Positions 26,154 to 38,400 of a stretch of 64,000 nucleotides of DNA are shown here, one piece after another (the stretch's first letter is position 1; each line of letters opens with the position of its first letter). The position numbers and the translations under genes were made by a program. Source of the DNA: Branchiostoma floridae. Lineage: Eukaryota; Chordata; Leptocardii; Amphioxiformes; Branchiostomatidae. The notes under the pieces were generated by a model. That model saw only the letters and a list, made by a program, of their open reading frames with translations. It made no database searches and was not told the DNA's origin. The stretch lies in contig NC_049991.1 of NCBI RefSeq assembly GCF_000003815.2, forward strand, positions 12,588,307 through 12,652,306, written 5' to 3'.

Positions 26154-26414
26154 ATGACAGAACAAATACGGACTAATAAATTGCGAGAAGAGAACTCGCT
26201 GCCCTACACATGCGTAATATGTCATGACGAGGTTGTATTTAGTATTGAAGTTTGGCAGAAATGTCCAAACGCCACAGTCGATAACCCTCACAGTTGTCAT
26301 ATCACCTGTTACCAGAGATGGTGTCAGATCAGCGGGAAGTGCGAATGTCCTTACTGTAGGGCCACTGTACTTAGCGACAGCGGTACTAGAGAAGACTTCG
26401 ACTTCTATAGGTGA
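26154..26414 (+). CDS. Small intronless ORF with an atypical RING-type zinc finger
   Basis: An 86-residue single-exon ORF. Residues 20-23 are CVIC, followed by Cys37, His46, Cys48, His49, Cys52, Cys63 and CPYCR (65-69). The order C-x2-C ... H-x2-H-x2-C ... C-x2-C, with a Trp (56) after the central Cys, is RING-H2-like, but the usual Cys of a 'CGH' corner is missing or displaced to Cys37. Such domains usually bind E2 enzymes in ubiquitin transfer; for this protein that is inference. Support as a gene: a TATAAAA box at 26064-26070, about 85 bases before the ATG; A at -3; and an AATAAA at 26704-26709. It has no introns and no recognisable partner. It could be a host microprotein, a processed gene, or a relic of a mobile element or large DNA virus. 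I do not recognise a specific family. Confidence 0.55.
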   Translation: MTEQIRTNKLREENSLPYTCVICHDEVVFSIEVWQKCPNATVDNPHSCHITCYQRWCQISGKCECPYCRATVLSDSGTREDFDFYR

Positions 26415-26455
26415 CACATTGACAGTAACAAACTGGTGTGAAAACTGTGAAAGGA

Positions 26456-26513
26456 GTGTAGCCGGCCAAGGCTACACAGGCGAGCCCGTTGACCAGATAT
26501 TCTTGGCCGGCTA
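26456..26513. repeat. Overlapping inverted repeats after the RING ORF
   Basis: GTGTAGCC (26456-26463) pairs with GGCTACAC (26470-26477), an 8-bp stem. TAGCCGGCCAAG (26459-26470) also pairs with CTTGGCCGGCTA (26502-26513), a 12-bp stem. The two hairpins share bases and cannot form together. Confidence 0.7.
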
Positions 26514-26703
26514 AACTCTTTGACCAACTTTATGATATTATCGGGTAAAAACAAGAATGCATATTCAAGTGATAAATAGCGCTTTGATTTCTCTATCACT
26601 CCCAGGTATCCATGAATCTTTGCCCCGTGTTGTTGTATGCCAAACAGATAAAATTTAAAGCAATCATAGTACACTAGTGGTGGATTTTTCATGTTCTTTA
26701 GGA

Positions 26704-26709
26704 CAATAA
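26704..26709 (+). terminator. Poly(A) signal downstream of the RING ORF
   Basis: A canonical AATAAA lies about 290 bases after the RING ORF stop codon. No other obvious signal occurs between them. Confidence 0.35.
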
Positions 26710-28026
26710 AACACTTGGTTGATGATACCTTTACTCAAACCCACTTTACAAGTACCATTGCACAAAGTAAAGTTAACCGTAACTATTACGAAGCGTTTGG
26801 CAATAAAAAGAACAGAGAAAACGGAAACCTTAAGTTAAGGATTTTCAGTCTCCAATCGCAAACACCTCCATATTTGCTTTAGGAATTAGGATGTTACGTT
26901 TTATTCTTACCTCTATTTTGAACTATATTTAATTGTTGATTTAGAAATTCAGATGATAAGTTTTATTGAATGTATTCTGTACTAATGTATGTATTTTGTA
27001 CTAAGTTTAGAAGTTGTTGCTCGTGTACCATGTGCGGTTCTTTTCCTTTTTCTACTTACAACGGATTACGTCATCCAGCCAGACCCTGGTGATTACAATT
27101 CATGTCACTGTATGTCAGCCGACCCTTTACGGTGTCCCTCAAGTTTGATAGTTTAGGTCACGGTGGCTAACCACGGTGTCTTAGACTGGCACTTTATTCC
27201 GGCATTGATGAAGTGTCGCACTTAGACACTTCTTAAAACCAAAACATTTCATGTCCTTCTCATGTCTAAAACACATAACATCTGAGTCATTTCTGACATT
27301 CTACTCGCAATGTTGTAACTAGAACTACTTGCAAGCTTGTATTTTGAATCTTCTCAACAAGAGGACTGTATAAAACCGTAATCATGTAAGTGAATTTCAA
27401 ACAATTAAAGAGGATAAGTACGTTTTTGCTAGCCTAACGGGCAAAATTTTTAGCTACAATGACGCAGGTAAAGCGTGTACCTTATATGTAATGCTGTTTG
27501 ACATGGTAGCAAATTAGACGACCATATTCTGAAACCTTGAGGTAAATGATTAACAGGTAAGAATGTCGGAATTTTGAATTTAAACATCTCCTGTTTGAGA
27601 TACCTCATATAAAATCAGCAGACGCCGTTAGGTCTAGCCACGTCGAAGCGGAGAAGAATTTCCTGTTGAAGCAGGTCTTGGCATAAAGTACGGAAAAACA
27701 CACTGACAACGGCACTGCTTTACCTAGCGGGTCTGACAACACTGTTAACCGGTTGACTGAGTTCTTCCTTTGATCCTGACTTTCAGAAAACAAATATCAG
27801 AGACGAAGAAGAATGCGTTCCTACACCAACCAAAACTACATTCCTTGAGCAAAAGCGAAACGCAGTGCTCAGTGTCCTGTTCGCAGACTTTTTGTTCCAT
27901 TCAGCGGGGTAGACTATCACTTCCGCTTAGAATTTCAACACGGACAAAATATCTTGGTATATTCTCTACAATAATGAGACATAATGGTAAACATAGAGTC
28001 ACCATAGCGGTGAAAACTCTAAACCA
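26710..28026. other. Intergenic, no gene recognised
   Basis: AT-rich, with only short unconvincing ORFs. No repeat is recognised. Confidence 0.5.
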
Positions 28027-28352
28027 TGTGTGTAAATGCTTTTTCTGCAATTGATGACAGGTTAGACTATGATTAATCTTTACTTGTCTTAGAGGACAAA
28101 TAAATAATTTTACCTGGCGACGACATGTCATCAGCAAACGTTGTGTGTGGGAATTATCAATGGGCAGTTTCATTGTATACTTGTCTACGCCATTTGTATA
28201 AATGCGTTTCTACCATTGATTACAGGTTAGTCTATAATTAATCTTACTTGTCTTAGGGGACAAATAAATGATTTTACCTGGCGACGACATGTCATCAGCA
28301 AAAGTTGTGTGTGGGAATTATCAATGGGCAGTTTCATTGTAAATTAGTATAT
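28027..28352. repeat. 164-bp tandem duplication
   Basis: Two adjacent copies offset by 164 bases. Both contain CTTGTCTTAG, then ACCTGGCGACGACATGTCAT, then GGGAATTATCAATGGGCAGT. They differ at scattered positions and by small indels, so the duplication is recent but not very recent. No coding sense is evident. Confidence 0.88.
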
Positions 28353-31186
28353 AGGAATACAACACAAGTCCACGAGTAAAATCTCTTTTATTCCAAACTT
28401 TTGTGTGACAACGTGTATCTACAAAAAATATGTAGGATACTACTATAATTAGCGGTGCGAACTTGGCATATGGGCTAAACCATCCAACAACTTTTACAAA
28501 TAAGTCACCAAAATGCCTGTGACCACCCTACCTCACCACCAGGAAATACGGAACATTATGCATTTTTTGTAATACTTCTATTTTCTTGCAGTGACATTTG
28601 CACAACCAAACCAATTGCAAACATTGACCAAATGTTCGGGTTCAGAAAACATTCAATTTCTAACTATTGTCTGTAGGCAGTCCAAACCAAAAGAGTTCCT
28701 TGTGGCCAAATTTCAGATTTTCTACTGCAATGACCCACATACTATGACCCTACTGTGAAATGCTGGGTCATGTTTATCTTACTACAAGTTTATGGCAAAA
28801 TACACCCAGGAAATCATTAGCAAAGGAATTCCCAGCTTCAGACGCGCGCAACTCCAGGTCCATCCTCCCAGACAATTCTGACGTCTGTTTTTCAGGAGTG
28901 TGCGGACGACAAATGAGCTTAAAAGCTTTAACGATTAAAATACTTCTCTAACAAAACCTATCGACACAAATAAACAATCCCCGGTATTGTGCCGACAGTA
29001 GGACGGTACTGCACCGTCTAGAAAATGGAAGAGAAAGCAAACAATCTGACAAAGAAAATCGTGGGATTTGTTTGGGTAAACTTGATCAAGAATTTGAGCT
29101 ACCGTCGAATCTAAGTTGCCGAAATGGCAGCTGATGATAGAAGAGGCGTCGTTGCATTTGCCACAGTCGACATTGTTGAAAGGACGAATAGATGTAGAGC
29201 TGTACAATTTCAGGTAAAGAATTATATTCCCACAACACCATGCCATAGTTTCTTCATTAGTTTTTTATCATACTTGCAAGTTATAATCAATTAAAAACAC
29301 ACTGGATGTTCCTATTGAAAGAAACTTAATATTTCAGATTAAACGACATTTACATGTATTCACCGAACAGATGTCCCCAGTTTTGCTGGGCAGTGAACGA
29401 TTTTTTCTGACTCTGAGGTCATGTCTTTCCCAACAAAGAAGTAGAACGCGGTCACGGCTTGACAAACACAGCGTTTAAGGGTACCAGGTGGTGTAGAATA
29501 CCTCAGGGTTGAGGTAATATGGACCCACAAACGGCTGGACCTTATTACTTTGGTAGCTTGACAGGACGTTTCATCGTATCCACTTTATTCCATAACTCCA
29601 AATAATAACTGATGATGGGCGATTCCATCTATCAACTTTGGCGAGGGGTTGAGGGAAACATTATGAGTTCACAAACTTTGAGGAAGAAAATTTCAATTAC
29701 ACAGATAACCATGCATGAGCATATTGTTTGGGTGAAAGATAAAAAAATACTTAAAGAACGGAATGCTAGAAAATCTGTCACTTGTTGCATTAGAGTTAAG
29801 GATTCCAACTGATGAAGTAGAAAAACATTTGAGCTTTACAGTTTACATCGTTACATATACTAGTAGATACCACAAATGCCGTTACAGTAGGACAAATAGC
29901 TAGCTTTGTTTTGATGTTGTTCAAATGGTAACATCGTAACGACATTATGGAAATACATTATCTCCATTGCTTAAGGTAGTCATAGTTGGTTGGTATGAGA
30001 AATTTTATGAAATTTAGATATTCCTGGTGCAAAACAGCCACATCGCATCAATCAATACTATCATAAACAACTCCATGGAGCGTCAACGATATGACAACGA
30101 CTGGATCCCATTAAGAATTCTAATTTGACATCATAGGTTAACACCTTAGCTATGAAAAGTTTGCTTTCTCACGGGAGACACAAAAATATGATCTACATTG
30201 CAGGCTGGCAACGGAGAGCGGAAATACAGCTTGACACCGGTGTTGACAGAAATCGAAGTTTATAGGCAAATAATAAGTGGAATTTCGCATGGGGGGTGTA
30301 TATTGCGCACGAAAGCAATCATGTGAGGTCCTGGGGACATGCTCCCCTATGACAATTTTGAAATCTTGACTAACGCTACAGTAGAAAAATTTTGTAAGCA
30401 GACTAGGCTACTAACTACTACTAGGTTAAGTGTAAAAATACACAATGGTTTTAGGTATTTTTTTCCCGAGCTTGCCCCCCTGTGCCGCCGCCATTGAGAG
30501 GTGATAAAATTCTAATTGATGTCCTTATCAATGTTACCGTTACACATATATGTGGGGTTGACGTTTGCACGCTTCTCTTTTAAAACTTCGAATTCTATCC
30601 CACGTAGAAACGAACATGGCCTTCAAAGCCGATACAGTTACTGCACATTTGCATTGGGAAGTGCAGTTTATACAGTAAACTTATTTAGATGAGACGGATA
30701 ATAAATTACATGTCGGTACTCCGACCCCACAATTTCTACTTCAATAGCCCACACTACCTCTATATCGACACCACTAGGTGGCAAGTAGAAAGTTATAAGT
30801 AGTCCATGGGCAATTTTCTTTCCTATGGCGATAGATATAATCTGCGCATGCGCCGACAGCACATCGTCCACCACCAAGGTCTACCAAGGTCATGACCAGT
30901 CAAGTGCTGTTTGGTATGGTTGGTTGTGCGCCTGTCATCGCCCCATCCCAGACGATATCGACGATAAAATACCCGCCAATGAAACCCAGACCCCTCGGGC
31001 GACACCCCCTTCCCGTCTGGGTGGTCCGTAAATCCCAAGTTTGCTTGTTCAAGTCCTCAGTGGACACCCGGGGGACGGCGGGAGATATTAGCCAGAACGG
31101 CCGCAGCTTCTGGGCAAATCAGGGCGCTAAACGGTTCGGAAATTGCTGTGGATTTGTGTGCATGAGTGAAAGATATAAGTACCACT
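28353..31186. other. Intergenic upstream of ADSL, mostly unexplained
   Basis: It holds the doubtful small ORF at 29124-29478 and a GC-richer block at about 30840-31130 with ORFs in several frames. In that block a minus-strand frame reads GFIGGYFIVDIVW before a stop, which looks membrane-like but matches nothing I can name with confidence. Confidence 0.4.
29124..29478 (+). CDS. Possible small two-exon ORF, function unknown
   Basis: An ATG at 29124 in good context (GAAATGG) opens a 30-codon frame beginning MAADDRRGVVAF. It runs to a donor-like CAG/GTAAAG at 29213. An acceptor-like ATTTCAG at 29331-29337 would join, in phase 0, a further 46-codon open frame ending in TAA at 29476-29478 (77 residues in total). 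Both parts stay open and the phases match, but the acceptor tract is weak, no domain is recognised and no promoter is obvious. It could be chance. The opposite strand also has a 103-codon ORF here, which I do not believe either. Confidence 0.18.
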
Positions 31187-31380
31187 TAGGCCCACGTCAC
31201 ATTTCCGAACCGGGGCCCGGCCGGGCAGCTTTCGGGAACGAAAGTATGACCACCAAACTCCAAAAGACGTAAAGAGAAAAGTCGTGGGCATTATTTGTGT
31301 ATAATTTTACGAATACATTTCTTTATTTCGTTTTCACAATAGGACCGACTGGGCCCCGCTTTGGAAATGTGCCGTTTAGT
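31187..31380. mobile_element. GC-armed TIR MITE, copy 1
   Basis: Ends TAGGCCCACGTCACATTTCC and, inverted, GGGGCCCAGTCGG/ACGAAATAA. The arms carry CCCGGCCGGG and TTCGGGAACGAAA. It is about 190 bp and is related to 31580-31766 but considerably diverged. Confidence 0.6.
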
Positions 31381-31579
31381 CTAACATGGAGCAAGGACGT
31401 TGGAGGAAACAGAGTTTGAAATCAGATGATCTTGAGCAAGGCCGTCATCGGCATTATTCATCAAATTTTGTGCTACTGATAAAAATTTTGTCCTGTATGA
31501 TATTTCATGAAAGGTTGAAGATCTACAAAATCACATGAAAGTGACAAAATAATATTCTTTAAAGTAACACAGTTATGCC

Positions 31580-31766
31580 TAGGTCCCAATTTCCAGTCCT
31601 GGACCCGGCCGGGAAGCTTTCAGAAACGAAAAATATGATAAAAAGGCAACATAAAACACAGAACTTTAAAAGAATAGTCAGGAGCATAATTTGTGTATAT
31701 TCATTGTTAAACAGTTTCATTTTTCGTCTCCGCAAACATCCCGGCCTGGCCCCGAAATGGGACCTA
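31580..31766. mobile_element. GC-armed TIR MITE, copy 2
   Basis: Starts TAGGTCCCAATTTCC and ends GAAATGGGACCTA. The arms contain CCCGGCCGGGAAGC and, opposite, CCCGGCCTGGCCCCG, then ACGAAAAAT. The interior is AT-rich and has no coding potential. Confidence 0.7.
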
Positions 31767-32400
31767 AGCCTTACTTTGCTACAATGGGGTTACGAATCAG
31801 GCCGGAAATACTTAGAGAGCTGAAAACAACTTAAGTCCTATGGGAAATGAAACAATTAAAAATCTTAATAGCCCAAAATCAGCCGAGTTTTGGCCTGCTC
31901 TTGATCAATCAAGTGCGTCTCCCCCCTGAGATGACAGACCAGTAAATATGATAGCCACGTCTGATCCAAATATTTTGATAGCCACAAACAGATCAGTTCA
32001 CGTGATCCGCGTGAAAATTCTGGCGCACCAAAAACTCCTCCCATTCCATTTATACTAGAATCCTTTTCCTGTGTCGTATTTGGTAGTCGAAAGTCTTGTA
32101 GTATTAACGTTTAATTGTCAGCTAGATATGACCAGACTGACATCTTGCACATTATTTCGCTCATCAAAATTTCCTTAGATGACCCAATCATGGATGCCAA
32201 ACAACAAAAAGAAAGTTTGAAAAGTAAAGAATGAAGCGTAAAATCTCATCACCATATTACTGGTATAAAATTAAAGATTTATAAAAAGAGTTTAAGCAAT
32301 CCATGGTCTCTCTTGTATTGTTGATGCGGTGAGCGAAGACAGATTTTTATATTCTATACTTTGCGGTTAGCTGCTTTCATTACTTCACCAGGTCAAAAAA
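31767..32400 (+). promoter_or_regulatory. ADSL 5' flank
   Basis: About 630 bases upstream of the ADSL start. There is no strong TATA box at a sensible distance. The bases before the ATG are AGGTCAAAAAA, giving A at -3. The promoter is inferred from position only. Confidence 0.35.
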
Positions 32401-35400
32401 ATGGCGGCAGCCGAAAGCATGATGGCAGATCCAGAACTGTGCAAATATCGCTCTCCTCTGACTTCTAGGTACGCCAGCGAGGAGATGGCGTATGTCTTTA
32501 GCGACATGAAAAAGTTCACCACGTGGAGAAAGCTCTGGTTGTGGCTGGCGAAGGCGCAGAAGGTAGGGGCATGAGCGAGAAGACGGGGTTGTGGGAGGGG
32601 GGCACTTGTGTTCACGCGCCGAGAACGTGCTGTCATGACATATTAATTTCTGCAAGCTTGTAAATTTTTCCTAGCATATATTTATAGCGTGTCCGTTTAT
32701 ATATCTGTCGGATAAAGTTATCAGATGTATAAAGAGCTTACTTGTATGCAAATTCGTTGTGTGCCCATTGCATGGGGAGGGGGGCATTTGTGCCAGGGCA
32801 GCTAAGGCACACACTAATATAACAACACCCGTTGCTATTTGTACAGTGACAATAGAACAGTCATAAGTACCCATTTACTGTAGTTCCGAACACATTATGC
32901 CTTGATTAATGTGTGACTTGTGTTGACACAGAAACAACAAGCACCAAAGTCTGATGCCGTCTTTTCAACTTTATGAAAGGAGACATTAAGTCTTGTATTA
33001 TTGTCTTACAATACTGTCGTATGTGCATTTGGATATGTGTTGAATCTATGGTAACTATATAAAAGAAGAAGAAGACACTCTTTGTAAAAAAAAATCTGCC
33101 CTGCTTAATGTTTGTGCTAGTAGGATATGTTTTTTTTGGTTTCCTATGGCACTGTGCATGTTGATGCATACTACCAACTAGGGCTGGGTACTGGTATGGT
33201 GTACCAGTACAAAATCGTTTTTTTCTTATTGGACCGGTCCAGAAAAACCGGACCTAAAAAAATTCAATGGACCGGATGTTGGACCTATTGAAAATGAGCA
33301 GCTAATATTATAAGGCATTCACACATTTCGGGGCTTACCGGTCGAGGAAAATAGCAAGACCCAAGTAGAGTAGAATCTATAGGGCTTATTCACGTGACGT
33401 CATCACCCCTTCCCTCCGTGCGTGGCCATTTTGGTGTACCACCAGTCCAGCGAAGCTTCTCGGTGTCTGAAGGTCTCTAACTCAGAGGAAAGTGAAGTCT
33501 TTGCACGCTGTTTGACTATGCAAAGACCTTCCAACCTCAAGTCATATTTTTGCTGGGATCCAGTCTATTTTTACGAACATGGCAACAGTGACGGGGTGAC
33601 AGCGCGGAGTCCATTGATCTTGTCTTTGTTATTTTGTTCCGTGAATGACTTTCTGCACTCAGTTCAAAGCGTACCAGGCTTACAACAACTTGATGAAAAG
33701 TCCTTGCGACAACGTAGTATCTGAACAAATACAGAGTGTGGGATGAGATTTAGTTGATAGAAGTACGTAGTGATCGGAAAAGTTCGACATTCAGAAGTTG
33801 GACGACCACAGGATAGTGTCCTGTGCCGCGGTTTTTGTTCACACACAGTCAGCATCTTGTAGTCTTTTTTTTTCATGGAAATTCATCGAAGGACTAGGGG
33901 ACATGCTCCTGCTGTCGTTTATGGACTCCGCTGTTTGTTTTCGGAATTTCCCTCCGTATTTTCATTCCCGCACGGCTTTCCTAGAGAATCGCGAAGCAAA
34001 TCTTACTGTTACCCAATAATTTGTGTGCGCTTTACCAGTGCAGAACCAACATCCCACGTCAAGACAAAGCACTGTGATTGTGAAACTAAACGTTTTGAAC
34101 GGAAATTGTGCATTGCTTGGGAAATATTTACATTTTTTACGGCAAGTTGCATAGGGCCCCACTGCAGGCGGGCTGACATTGGTAAACCAAAATGGCAGAC
34201 TTTGCTCGTTGCTAGGGGGAGGATCACGTGACTGAATAAGCCCTATAATCATTTCTACCAAGTTTTACAGTCAATAGTACAGAGGCAGTTAACCTTGTAC
34301 ATAGGGTGTCCATGGTGCATCAAAGTGGAAATTTTTGTGGTCACAAAGAAGATAATGCGTGACAGATCGTATCAGGCTGATTAGGCATGCATGTGTTGGT
34401 TGTGATCTGGGCAGGATGTGTTGATGTTGTTTCACCTGTAACCACTGTGGCTAGATGATTTCCTCTGCACTCCTCATGCACATGTTGTTTTTGTTCCACC
34501 ACTGCCTATTCAAGTAGCAGTCTGAAAGTACCTTGTTTTTGCAGCTAGTAAGGGAAAGGCAACATGTAGCAGAAATGCATGTCCCATGTTTGTTTAATTT
34601 GAAAAAGCCAAGTAGCTCCGTGAAAAAGCATGGGTTACAAGGAAAAATTATTTTATTGCATGTATGAAAGGCATTGTTATCAGTAACATTTAAGCAACAA
34701 CTCTTACTGTATGATAGAGGTTGCTGGAACAAAGACCTTTTCAAAGTCCCATTTTGCAGTGATAACTTGTAATGGTTGCCATTTCACAAGTAGCAAGTAC
34801 ATTGTCAGCTGTTTGAATAGCAAAGTCCTCCAAGACTTGGCTACCTTTCTTGTTGATAGAGACCAAAATGAAAGATGGCGAAGTCTAATAAAAACAAACA
34901 TTAATTGATCAGAGTGACCGGAAATCAGAAAACCTATTCCAGTCAGTTGCCTTTGACAAAAAGTACAGGTAATGTTGATACTATAGGAATGTTCTATAAC
35001 ATTTTGATATATTTTGTACTTTAAACATTTCAAAAGCACTTAAGTCCTAAAGACTTTGACCCTGAGGCCCACAGGAAAAGTCATCAAAAGTCATGTATAT
35101 CTTTATCCTAAAATTAAGCAAATATAGTGATGATCATTTAATTTGTAGAGGGTATCAATGCTGGGAAAGCTAGTGCATTCAGTCAAACTTGTACAAGTGA
35201 CCACTTCTACATAATGGCCACCTGGTCAATGTGAATATTTTGTTGGTAGTTTAAATAATGATTCCCTAAGTGACTGAAGGATTGCCTACCCCACCAATAC
35301 TATGTTTGACTACCTGTCTGTATTACAGTGTATAGGCTGGACCATTAACCTGATTGTCTTTCTTTGGCAGTTTTAACTGTACAGTGCAGAAGTGTCAAAA

Positions 35401-38400
35401 GGTCTTAGACACAGCAGAAAGGTCTCACTGCAAATAAACATTAAATGAACAAAGTAAATGTCTTCCAATCCAAATATCTTTGTTTGTACTATTATAGACT
35501 CTAGGCCTGGACATCACAGATGAACAGATCCAGGAGATGGAGTCCAACCTGACCAACATTGATTTTGACCAGGCGGCCATTGAGGAGAAGAGGCGTCGCC
35601 ATGATGTCATGGCCCACGTGCACACCTTCGCTATCTGTTGTCCTGAGGCCGCTCCCATCATTCACCTGGGTGCAACATCATGCTACGTGGGAGACAACAC
35701 TGTAAGTAGAGGGGGGTAGAAATCAGAACAGTGACAGATGTTTAGCTCACAAGCTTATCTCCAAGCATATATAGGAAGGCAAATTTGTTGTGATTCTCCA
35801 GCTCCTGCATGCATGTAACCAGGAGCTCTACTTGAGAAACATTAGGATTTCACCTTCCTTCATGTGCTTGGAGATAACTCAGAGGCACCCTTACTGATAA
35901 CATAATGTTCTTCCCTGTACATGTGGTAAAAGTCCTTTAACTTTGGATTTGGCTAAATAGTTGTATATTTTGTTCTTTGCTTAACCTTTATACTACAGTA
36001 GTACATTACAGTCCTTTTATTTCAGGAACATATTGGACACAAATGTTTATTTAAAGTTTAGATGAGAAAATTCTCCTCTCCTTAGTAGCAGCACACACAA
36101 GCAGAAATGAGATGGTAACACATTTTCTGGTTTGTGAAAAGTTGACTAATAAGGGTTCAGCTTCAATGATGCAGCTCAATCACATTAGTTAAAAATAGGT
36201 ACAATATCATGTTTAGAAATTCCATCTGTTTATATGACAGTGTATTTTGCCTACAAACACAACACCCCATCATTAAGTAGTTGTGACTGTCATAACAAAC
36301 GTCATATTTATGTATTGTTCCATGGAATTCACACCTTTGGTCAGCCAACCCCAACCCCATCATACAGAGGTCCATACCACACATACCAGGTCATCGATGG
36401 CTTACCATCTTACCAACTACCCATGTGGTTCTCTCAAAGACATGATTAAAGGGTCTTGTACCCTAAATGTTGGGGCTCAGGGGGGTTAAAGGATTGTGTT
36501 TAAGACTTAACACCGGTAATTGCTGTTGCTGGAGGTGGGTATAATGTTCTCCTAGGTGCGCTTGTTTTGGTAAGCATTTGGCGGAGCTGTGGGAAATGCT
36601 AATTTCCCCAAACAGCAGGATTATGTGGTGCATACGACTGAGCAATGCAAACATGGTGATGTTGATTAAGGTATTCAAGAAATGACCTGTAGAATGTTAC
36701 ACATTTAACCTGGGTAGTCACAGGTCAGGTGAAGATGGGATATACACAACACCATACTGTTACCATTGTAAAGCTAAATGTAGTATACATGTACATGTAT
36801 GTACAAATGTAGCCATAGACTGGTATAGACAGATGCATGGTTTAATAGTTGCCCCCCTCCCTTGTCTATGCTATGACAGGTGTCTCTATAAAAGCATTCA
36901 AGTTCCTGTCTAGTCTTTACCAACATCCTTTTTCCCATGGGAATCATGCCTTATGCCCATATGTTACTTAAAAATCCAAGATATACTAGGGGGAAATCTA
37001 AAGAGTTAAGGAAGAGTATCAAGGATTTGGTAATAGGTTGTAGTATACAAAAAATATAGTGTTAACTCAATTTGCAGATGTGTTTGTTACATTGTACCAC
37101 ATGTACATTGCAATCTAAACGCCACATTGCACCTCTATCAAAATATTTTTACTACATGTACCAGAGTACAAGAAAGGATTCTGATTATACTGGGCTTGTG
37201 CTAAGCTATCCTCTATTCCATTCAGAAAGGACCCTGGTAATGCTGTCCTTAATTATAGTCTTTCTTTAATTGGGGGGCTGATTAAGAGGAAAATTAAGGT
37301 ACCTAAAAGCATAATTAGACCAGGTAATGTCATTATGTCCATTGATTGACTGAAGCAACCATAATGTGTTCAGTGGGACAGTATGGTTTGTTATTACAGC
37401 CAATCCCCATGTTATTTGAAACAAGGCTTAGATCAGCCTTAAGGTTTGGTACCAGTAACGCATGAAGGAATGGCCCAAATCTTCTCACCACTCCCAAACA
37501 CTATGCTTTTTTTAATCATATATTGAGTGTATTCGTTTACCAATTGGTACTGCTGTCTTACTATAGTTATCGGAAGATATCAATTGTGTTTACTTGTCTC
37601 TCAGGACTGTGTGGATGAAGCTACAGTTTTAGATTGTTAATCCTAACCTACTTTTGATTCCTTCACAATCAAACAAAAATCACCTACAGTTCAGTAGATA
37701 CATCAGCATTGAATTACATGATGTACCCAACTGATATTATCCCAGCCTACTTCTGATTTTTTCACAATCAAACAAAATCACCTACACTTCAGTAGATACA
37801 TCAGCATTAAATTACATGATGTACCCAACTGATATTATCCTAAACTACTTCTGATTTTTTCACAATCAAACAAAATCACCTACACTTGAGTAGATACATC
37901 AGCATTGAATTACATGGTGTACCCAACTAATATTATCCTAAAGTACTTCTGATATTTTCACAATCAAACAAAATCACCTACACTTGAGTAGATACATCAG
38001 CATTGAATTACATGATGTACCCAACTGCATCCCCACGATAGGACCAGGAATTTCAGGAGACAAAGTGGCTTAAAGTTTGCCTCTCCGGAATTCCGTCTAC
38101 CTGATTCATCCTAATGTCACCATTGTGTATGTTCTGTTTGCAGAATACCTGGAATTTCTCACCACATTCGTTGCTAATGACATTTCTGTTAACATGTGAT
38201 TAATTTTATTTTTAGAATGATTGGGAGGAACATGTTTAAGATTCCATCAGGTTTTCCTGAACAGGAGAGGTTCAAAAGTACTTCATGCATAAGATTGTTT
38301 TCTTGATCCTTGCTTTTAGATGTTTCAAGCTTCAGCGAAGGCAGATGTATTAATCTTTTTTTTTAGTTTTTGTTAAATCTGTTTTCTTAAATTTGTTTTA

